Below are positions 28,160-32,689 of a DNA stretch of 32,689 bases, piece by piece. The stretch is from Xenorhabdus griffiniae. Its GTDB lineage: Bacteria; Pseudomonadota; Gammaproteobacteria; Enterobacterales; Enterobacteriaceae. A model generated the notes under the pieces. That model had not been told where the DNA came from. It ran no database searches and saw only the letters and a list, made by a program, of their open reading frames with translations. Both the position numbers and the translations under genes were made by a program. How positions within the stretch are numbered: position 1 is the stretch's first letter; every line of letters begins with the position of its first letter. The stretch lies in the NCBI RefSeq assembly GCF_001028135.1, contig NZ_LDNM01000126.1, positions 1 to 32,689 of the forward strand, in the 5' to 3' direction.

Positions 28160-29814
28160 ACACCCGAACGAGTAAAACAGGAGCCGTTCTGATGGCTCTT
28201 TTTTTTATTCTTACTTACTTATTACCTCTGGATAGTCGTTTATTATGGCAGCCGGATGAAACGCGGTATGCTGAAATTAGCCGGGAAATGCTACAACGTG
28301 GGGATTGGATCGTACCTTACTTCTTGGATATCCGCTATTTTGAAAAACCAGTAGCAGGCTATTGGATCAACAATATTAGCCAGTGGATTTTTGGTGACAA
28401 TAATTTTGCTGTCCGTTTTGGTTCCGTGCTGAGTATCCTAATCAGCGTATTGCTGCTTTATCGTTTGGCAATGATGATGTGGCAATGCCGCCAGACTGCT
28501 TTCGTTTCCGGCCTGATTTACATTTCCATGTTTATTGTTTTTTCCATTGGCACCTACAGTGTTCTTGATCCTATGTTTTCTTTATGGATTACAGCGGGGA
28601 TCGTGAGCTGCTATTGGGCGCTTAAGGCGGTGGCTATCCGAGAACGAATTTTGGCATGGTCTGTTCTGGGGCTGAGCTGTGGGATGGCTTTTATGACAAA
28701 AGGATTTCTGGCATTGGCGTTACCCGTGATTGCCATGCTACCCATTACGATATACCAAAGACGCTTTTGGGAAATGGTTCGTTTTGGGCCTCTTGCCGTG
28801 ATTTTTGCTGTTTTAATCAGCCTGCCGTGGGTGATTGCAATTGCTGTGCGTGAGCCGGATTACTGGCATTATTTCTTTTGGATAGAGCACATACAGCGTT
28901 TTGCTTCTGATAAAGCCCAGCATATTGCCCCTGTTTGGTATTACTTGCCCGTATTGATCTTAGGCGTGATCCCGTGGCTAGGGTTACTACCAGGTGCTTT
29001 AATCAAAAGCTGGAAGGAGAAAAAAAGTCACCCAGAAATGTTTTTTTTGTTTTGCTGGTTTGTTGTTCCATTTTTATTTTTCAGCATCGCAAAAGGGAAA
29101 CTACCCACTTACGTTTTACCCTTTATCGGTCCTTTAGCTTTGATGATGGCAAAATATGCTGTCGATTGTGTCAAAAATGGCAACATGAACGTATTGAAAA
29201 TAAATGGATTGGTAAATGTCTTCATTGGATTGCTTGCCATTTTGGTGCTTTTTATTCTGGAAACCTTAAAAAATTCCCCACTTTATCAACCCGACGAATG
29301 GCTAAAATGGATTATAGGAATTATTGCCTTTGGTGTTTGGAGTGGGATTGGTTATTTTTGTTTTATTTGCGATGGTAAATATTGGCTATGGGCTGCCGCT
29401 TGTTCAGTTATGCTCAACTTATCGATAGGTAGTGCTTTGCCTGATAAAACGATAAATTCGAAACTTCCCCAGCATTTCATTCAGCAAAACGAAAAAGAGT
29501 TGTCTGACAGTAAATATATTTTGACTCAATCTGTTGGCGTGGGAGCAGCCATTGCGTGGGAATTGAAACGTAGTGATATTTATATGTTTGATCGTCCTGG
29601 GGAGTTAGAATATGGCCTTGCTTACCCTGATAGCCAATATCGATATATCACGGAGCAAGAATTTCCTGCGTGGCTAGTGACAGCACGTAAAAAAGGTCAA
29701 GTCGCTATTGTTTTTCTATTACCCTCAGCAGGTGAATTGTCTGAATTACCGGAGCCAGATTTTGTGCGTCGAAATCATAGATTTGTGCTCGTGATTTATA
29801 AGAAACAGCCATGA
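28153..29814 (+). CDS. arnT: Lipid A Ara4N transferase
   Basis: This multi-spanning GT83 enzyme transfers L-Ara4N from undecaprenyl phosphate to the lipid A phosphates on the periplasmic face. Masking the negative charge blocks polymyxin and insect cationic peptides. The 553 residues (E. coli 550) contain about a dozen hydrophobic helices. Conserved periplasmic-loop motifs are [10 protein letters not shown] (D35, E36) and [10 protein letters not shown]. An in-frame ATG at 28120 would add eleven residues, but AGAGGT nine bases before 28153 and homology favour the shorter form. It overlaps arnD by seven bases and arnE by four. Confidence 0.96.
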   Translation: MLNTRTSKTGAVLMALFFILTYLLPLDSRLLWQPDETRYAEISREMLQRGDWIVPYFLDIRYFEKPVAGYWINNISQWIFGDNNFAVRFGSVLSILISVLLLYRLAMMMWQCRQTAFVSGLIYISMFIVFSIGTYSVLDPMFSLWITAGIVSCYWALKAVAIRERILAWSVLGLSCGMAFMTKGFLALALPVIAMLPITIYQRRFWEMVRFGPLAVIFAVLISLPWVIAIAVREPDYWHYFFWIEHIQRFASDKAQHIAPVWYYLPVLILGVIPWLGLLPGALIKSWKEKKSHPEMFFLFCWFVVPFLFFSIAKGKLPTYVLPFIGPLALMMAKYAVDCVKNGNMNVLKINGLVNVFIGLLAILVLFILETLKNSPLYQPDEWLKWIIGIIAFGVWSGIGYFCFICDGKYWLWAAACSVMLNLSIGSALPDKTINSKLPQHFIQQNEKELSDSKYILTQSVGVGAAIAWELKRSDIYMFDRPGELEYGLAYPDSQYRYITEQEFPAWLVTARKKGQVAIVFLLPSAGELSELPEPDFVRRNHRFVLVIYKKQP

Positions 29815-30161
29815 GTAGCAAAATAATATTATTAATTTTGGTTAGTCTGCTTACTTGTGCGGGGCAATTATGCCAGAAGCAGGCGGTTATTTATTGGCAG
29901 AAAAAAGATACCCCGTATAACGTGCTATCGATGGCGATATGGCTGTCCAGTGCTATTCTTCTGTTGGGAATAGGGATGATATTTTGGTTGCGATTATTAC
30001 AATTTTTTCCACTGAGCATTGCTTACCCTATGCTGAGTATAAATTTTGTCATAGTGACTTTAATTGGGCAATTTCTGTATCAGGAAAAGGTGGGGTTAAA
30101 GCACTGGATGGGGGTTTTTGCCATTATGTTCGGGATCTTATTGATGAGTTTGAGTCAATGA
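29811..30161 (+). CDS. arnE: Ara4N-lipid flippase subunit ArnE
   Basis: This small EamA/SMR-like protein of 116 residues with four hydrophobic segments works with ArnF to carry undecaprenyl-phosphate-L-Ara4N across the inner membrane. The N-terminal helix contains [11 protein letters not shown], and the central segment [14 protein letters not shown] is typical of the family. ATGA overlaps join it both to arnT upstream and to arnF downstream, implying strict translational coupling. Confidence 0.94.
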   Translation: MSSKIILLILVSLLTCAGQLCQKQAVIYWQKKDTPYNVLSMAIWLSSAILLLGIGMIFWLRLLQFFPLSIAYPMLSINFVIVTLIGQFLYQEKVGLKHWMGVFAIMFGILLMSLSQ

Positions 30162-30544
30162 AAGGTTATCTGTGGGGGATGGCGAGTGTCTTGCTGATCA
30201 CTGTAGCGCAATTGTTATTGAAATGGGGAGTTGCTCATCTGCCGGAACTTTCGTTATCAATGCATTGGCTGGATATCAACTGGCTTTGGGCAAATCACAA
30301 TCCTTTGTTGATGATGACGGCCGGATTGGCGGGTTATATACTCTCCATGTTATGTTGGTTTTTCACATTAAAATATCTGCCATTGAATAAAGCGTACCCT
30401 ATTATTAGCTTGAGTTATGCCTTTGTTTATTTAATGGTGGTTTTATTACCTTGGTTTAGTGAAACTACCTCACTGTTAAAAACATTGGGAGTTTTTTTCA
30501 TCTTATTGGGCGTTTGGTTAATCAGCAGATCGGAAACAAAATAG
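30158..30544 (+). CDS. arnF: Ara4N-lipid flippase subunit ArnF
   Basis: Partner of ArnE in flipping the Ara4N carrier lipid. The 128 residues equal the E. coli length, with four hydrophobic helices. VAQLLLKWG at the start and [19 protein letters not shown] in the third helix are diagnostic. I start at ATG 30158, which overlaps the arnE stop (ATGA). The longer frame from 29939 runs through arnE and has no homology. It is the last arn gene. No strong terminator follows directly; a 28-codon reading frame begins 40 bases on. Confidence 0.94.
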   Translation: MKGYLWGMASVLLITVAQLLLKWGVAHLPELSLSMHWLDINWLWANHNPLLMMTAGLAGYILSMLCWFFTLKYLPLNKAYPIISLSYAFVYLMVVLLPWFSETTSLLKTLGVFFILLGVWLISRSETK

Positions 30545-30584
30545 ATAAAGTTTGTCGTTTCTACGTGGTGATTGAGGAAAAGTG

Positions 30585-30671
30585 ATGACTGAGGGAAAGC
30601 GGATGATAATAAAAGTAAGGTATTTATGCCTGATATTGAGTTTCTTTCTTATAGATTATAGTGCATTTTAA
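30585..30671 (+). CDS. Possible 28-aa membrane peptide
   Basis: A short frame of 28 codons starts MTEGKRMIIK and continues with a hydrophobic stretch (YLCLILSFFLI) before an acidic-aromatic end (DYSAF). GAGGAAAAG, eight to nine bases upstream, is a good ribosome site. The layout, a charged N-terminus plus one helix, fits a small inner-membrane peptide. It may be co-transcribed with arn. I do not recognise the sequence, and a chance frame is quite possible. Confidence 0.3.
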   Translation: MTEGKRMIIKVRYLCLILSFFLIDYSAF

Positions 30672-30703
30672 ATCAAATAGTTATGACTTATTGGGGTTCT
30701 ATA

Positions 30704-30725
30704 GGGGTGCTGTGATAGCGACCCC
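30704..30725. terminator. Hairpin between arn and the prophage genes
   Basis: GGGGT-GCT pairs with AGC-g-ACCCC (30704-30725) around a GTGAT loop, with one bulged base. No proper T run is adjacent on either strand; TAGTTTTGACGTCTTTTT follows at a distance on the + strand. It lies between convergent units, so a bidirectional terminator is plausible but weak. Confidence 0.4.
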
Positions 30726-30748
30726 AGATTAGTTTTGACGTCTTTTTG

Positions 30749-31024
30749 TTAGTTTGCTTGCCTTTTAAAATGAATCCTCTCAATTTCTTTTGCGGCCAGC
30801 TCCCTTTGTTCGTCAATGTATGCGGCCAGATCATTCACATGAACGATTCTCGGTGATTTTTGACTGTCAGTTAATTTGTATGTAGGAATATTCAGCTTTC
30901 CTTCATTTGCTTTGCGTTCCGCAGTTCCAGGACTCATTTTGAGGTATCTTTCTGCTATGGCCGACAAAGGAATTTGCGAAGTTTCAAATTCCGCCATTAA
31001 CAAGAACGTCGTGTTCATCTTCAT
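30749..31024 (-). CDS. PrtN-family (pyocin activator-like) regulator
   Basis: This 91-residue protein has the hallmarks of the PrtN family: FLLMAEFETSQIPLSAIAERYLKMSPGT, which reads as a small helix-turn-helix-like unit, followed by the basic and proline-bearing PTYKL and QKSPRIVHVNDLAAYIDEQR. In Pseudomonas PrtN activates pyocin genes. Relatives in enterobacterial prophages are small regulators near the phage end, and their role is not well settled. AAGGAG seven bases upstream favours the first ATG (31024) over the second one, two codons later. Its start overlaps the stop of the 37-residue gene by four bases. It is the last of the leftward prophage genes. Confidence 0.72.
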   Translation of the reverse strand: MKMNTTFLLMAEFETSQIPLSAIAERYLKMSPGTAERKANEGKLNIPTYKLTDSQKSPRIVHVNDLAAYIDEQRELAAKEIERIHFKRQAN

Positions 31025-31134
31025 TTCTCAACTCCTTTCCGGTATCCTGCCTGCCAGATTGCATCGGTGATATCAGCCGGATCGCCCCATACTGAGGCGA
31101 TGATTTGTGTGAGGTGTAGGTCAATTGTTGTCAT
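31021..31134 (-). CDS. Small phage protein (37 aa)
   Basis: A 37-codon frame begins MTTIDLHLTQIIASVWGD and ends AGYRKGVEK. It exactly fills the gap between its neighbours: its start lies 14 bases inside the end of the 126-residue gene, and its stop forms an ATGA overlap with the PrtN-family gene. Overlap at both ends and protein-like composition argue that it is real. The ribosome site is only moderate (GGAGAGG). Function is unknown. Confidence 0.6.
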   Translation of the reverse strand: MTTIDLHLTQIIASVWGDPADITDAIWQAGYRKGVEK

Positions 31135-31501
31135 CGCTTGCCGCCTCTCCTTTTGAACACCAAAGTAAAACTTGCTCTACAAAATGCTTGATGTGCCGTC
31201 CGTGATAACCTTCGTCAACATGAAACAGAATTGACTTAACAAATTCACTGATATTGTCTATAGCCTCTTTAAAAGCCTGGTTTTCACGTCGTTCTTTTTC
31301 TAATGCCTGAGCGGTATAGAACAAAACATGAAGAGGCAGTTTATCCATGTCGTCATCGCTTAGCGGTTCATTTAGATCAGCCACAACCGCTTTTTCCATG
31401 TCACGCCAATCATTAGAACCATCGGTAACTGCGACGGTTAGGCTGTCTGCATGACTCTCATGGATATTAACCAGAATAACGGGGTTTTTAATTTTGCTCA
31501 T
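31121..31501 (-). CDS. Phage protein of unknown function (126 aa)
   Basis: I do not recognise this protein. It begins MSKIKNPVILVNIHESHAD and is acidic, with a charged helical middle (LPLHVLFYTAQALEKERREN) that could form a coiled coil and an Asp/Asn-rich end. GGAGG lies nine bases before the ATG. ATGA overlaps link it to the 96-residue gene upstream, and it overlaps the 37-residue gene downstream, so all belong to one leftward phage operon. Confidence 0.7.
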   Translation of the reverse strand: MSKIKNPVILVNIHESHADSLTVAVTDGSNDWRDMEKAVVADLNEPLSDDDMDKLPLHVLFYTAQALEKERRENQAFKEAIDNISEFVKSILFHVDEGYHGRHIKHFVEQVLLWCSKGEAASDDNN

Positions 31502-31788
31502 GACCGCTTTCCTCCAAATGCATCACAAACCAAGTTTGCTGCTTTAATAATTTCAATGAATTGCCAGCCCTCCATTTCTAACTGAGCGCCCGAATGTTGA
31601 CGGGTAATTTCCTTGAGTACAGCCAAAATTAATTCAGACTGGTCAATTTTGGTCATTACTGATTTTTCTCTTTGTTTATCCGTCTTCTTCAACAACCAGT
31701 CTGCCCATTCGCGCCCGTCGTCGATGTGGAATGTGGCCTTAACAAGTACATTGTCAATGTCTGCCCTCTGGCGATGCTTATCTGTCAC
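31498..31788 (-). CDS. Phage protein of unknown function (96 aa, GTG start)
   Basis: The frame is open from an ATG at 31821, but AAGGAGG followed six bases later by GTG at 31788 is a far better start. It reduces the overlap with the upstream gene to 11 bases. The resulting 96 residues begin (M)TDKHRQRADIDNVLVKATF and end LVCDAFGGKRS. The middle (DGREWADWLLKKTDKQREK) is charged and probably helical. No family is recognised. Position in the overlapping leftward phage operon suggests an early accessory function. Confidence 0.65.
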   Translation of the reverse strand: MTDKHRQRADIDNVLVKATFHIDDGREWADWLLKKTDKQREKSVMTKIDQSELILAVLKEITRQHSGAQLEMEGWQFIEIIKAANLVCDAFGGKRS

Positions 31789-32047
31789 GGTCAGCCTCCT
31801 TACAGATGATTTTGTAAGCACGCATCATGTGGTTCGCTTTACCTGTAATCGTGGTCTTTCTGAAAAGCACACCGACGGAAGAAGCCCGAACAGGTGTAGC
31901 TAACAGGGCGGCATCAACACAACGATGATGCTTACGGCGTTCGGTAATGAAACTGGCAATGATGATTTCGCTGTTTGCTGCCTCAGTGATGACAATGACG
32001 CCATACTTGCCGTAATCAAATGCTGTTTCAGTGTGTTGCTTGCTCAT
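31778..32047 (-). CDS. Phage protein of unknown function (89 aa)
   Basis: This 89-residue basic protein begins MSKQHTETAFDYGKYGVIVI and contains SFITERRKHHRCVDAALLAT. No membrane segment or known motif is identified. Its ATG overlaps the antirepressor stop by one base (TAATG), and its 3' end supplies the AAGGAGG ribosome site of the next gene, so translation is coupled throughout. It belongs to the leftward prophage operon. Confidence 0.65.
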   Translation of the reverse strand: MSKQHTETAFDYGKYGVIVITEAANSEIIIASFITERRKHHRCVDAALLATPVRASSVGVLFRKTTITGKANHMMRAYKIICKEADRDR

Positions 32048-32689
32048 TATTTGCCCTCCGGTGTATAAATGGCTTTGTCGTGGTGGTATTCACCGTTCCA
32101 TGATTTCTTCATGGGAAGTTCGCCTTTCATGTACAGGGCATACAGGCGGTGACAACCTTTCTCCAGTAACACGGCGGTACGGGTGATAAAGGCGTCCTTT
32201 CCGCGAGGGGTTATCTCGTTTTCATCTTCGGTGAGATAGCGATCACGGGCATATGAAGCGACACGCCAGCGTGGTTTTTTCTCCGGATCTTTCTGCTCGT
32301 TGTAAAGCCAGTTGCGCTCCATTGCCCACCACATGATTTTGGCGGTATTCACCCCGTTCAGGCCCTTACAAAAAGCGGGAATGGTCATCCCTTTGGTGAA
32401 GTATTTCTCCAGGCTGTCCACGGTGGCATTCAGGGTTTTGTTTTCCCCCTCAAGGCGCTCAACGTTCTCGGCATACACGGACAGCATTGAACGTAACTTT
32501 GCGGGATTACTGAGTAACTCAGCTTCCGTTGTGATGCTATCGCGACGAGTGAAGTAGAACTCAGTCAGGTCGTCGAAGTAGTTCCACGCTTGGTCAGTTT
32601 CCAGCATCTTAGAGTGGTTCGCAGCGCCGCGCTCTGTCCAAAGAGTGATGGTGCTTGTGTGTTTATTAACCGCGTCGCTAAAAGATACG
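32047..32689 (-). CDS. Phage antirepressor (ORF6N/KilA-C type), partial at window edge
   Basis: The frame is open from its stop at 32047 to the end of the window, so the true start lies beyond 32689. The ATG at 32607 is internal. Upstream of it the frame reads TITLWTERGAANHSK, the typical end of an ORF6N-like antirepressor DNA-binding domain, running on into MLETDQAWNYFDDLTEFYF. A short coiled coil (ENVERLEGENKTLNATVDSL) leads to a KilA-C-like C-terminal domain (IMWWAMERNWLYN, RWRVASYARDRYL). Such proteins inactivate phage repressors or act in early regulation. At least 213 residues are visible. It is the first gene seen of the leftward overlapping cluster. Confidence 0.72.
   Translation of the reverse strand, partial: VSFSDAVNKHTSTITLWTERGAANHSKMLETDQAWNYFDDLTEFYFTRRDSITTEAELLSNPAKLRSMLSVYAENVERLEGENKTLNATVDSLEKYFTKGMTIPAFCKGLNGVNTAKIMWWAMERNWLYNEQKDPEKKPRWRVASYARDRYLTEDENEITPRGKDAFITRTAVLLEKGCHRLYALYMKGELPMKKSWNGEYHHDKAIYTPEGK

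Noticed and set aside
31789-31821. ATG 31821 as start of the 96-residue phage gene
   Set aside because: GTG 31788 has AAGGAGG at ideal spacing. The ATG would create a 44-base overlap without a ribosome site.

Overview
The window looks like the chromosome of a gammaproteobacterium of the order Enterobacterales, most likely an insect- or nematode-associated member of the Morganellaceae (Xenorhabdus or Photorhabdus). The grounds are the classical thrS-infC-rpmI-rplT-pheM-pheS-pheT-ihfA-btuC-btuD block with enterobacterial leaders, a following seven-gene arn (pbgPE/pmr) lipid A operon, moderately low GC in the core genes, and a much more AT-rich accessory block beside it. Genus is an inference; nothing here fixes the species.

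Region 1 (1-13507) is accessory DNA, all on the + strand. It holds a 339-aa protein made of three Ig-like beta-sandwich repeats, a strong terminator, an internally deleted IS1-family remnant, a large inverse autotransporter (invasin/intimin-type adhesin), and four consecutive genes for related multi-domain Ig-like proteins of 585, 568, 420 and 541 residues. The last four and the 339-aa protein share a domain, are very AT-rich, and have no recognisable signal peptide. The adhesin gene and the first of the four paralogues are preceded by the same unusual palindromic motif, TTATCA-N2-TGATAA followed by CTATTTTT, which suggests common control. This adhesin plus Ig-like satellite cassette is the best candidate for an undescribed system here.

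Region 2 (13508-22951) is conserved core. It carries thrS with its tRNA-mimic operator, infC with a non-standard ATT start, rpmI and rplT with a leader hairpin, the pheM leader peptide and attenuator, pheS, pheT, ihfA, and the vitamin B12 importer genes btuC and btuD (btuE is not between them).

Region 3 (22952-30544) is the complete arnBCADTEF operon. Its genes are tightly spaced or overlapping, behind a good candidate PhoP box placed at the right distance from a -10. Together the products make 4-amino-4-deoxy-L-arabinose, carry it across the inner membrane and attach it to lipid A, giving resistance to cationic antimicrobial peptides and polymyxin.

Region 4 (30545-32689) contains a possible 28-codon membrane peptide and then the edge of a prophage. 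Six overlapping leftward genes run from an ORF6N/KilA-type antirepressor, cut by the window end, to a PrtN-family regulator. They include a 37-residue gene. No integrase is visible, so the prophage continues to the right or has lost that end.
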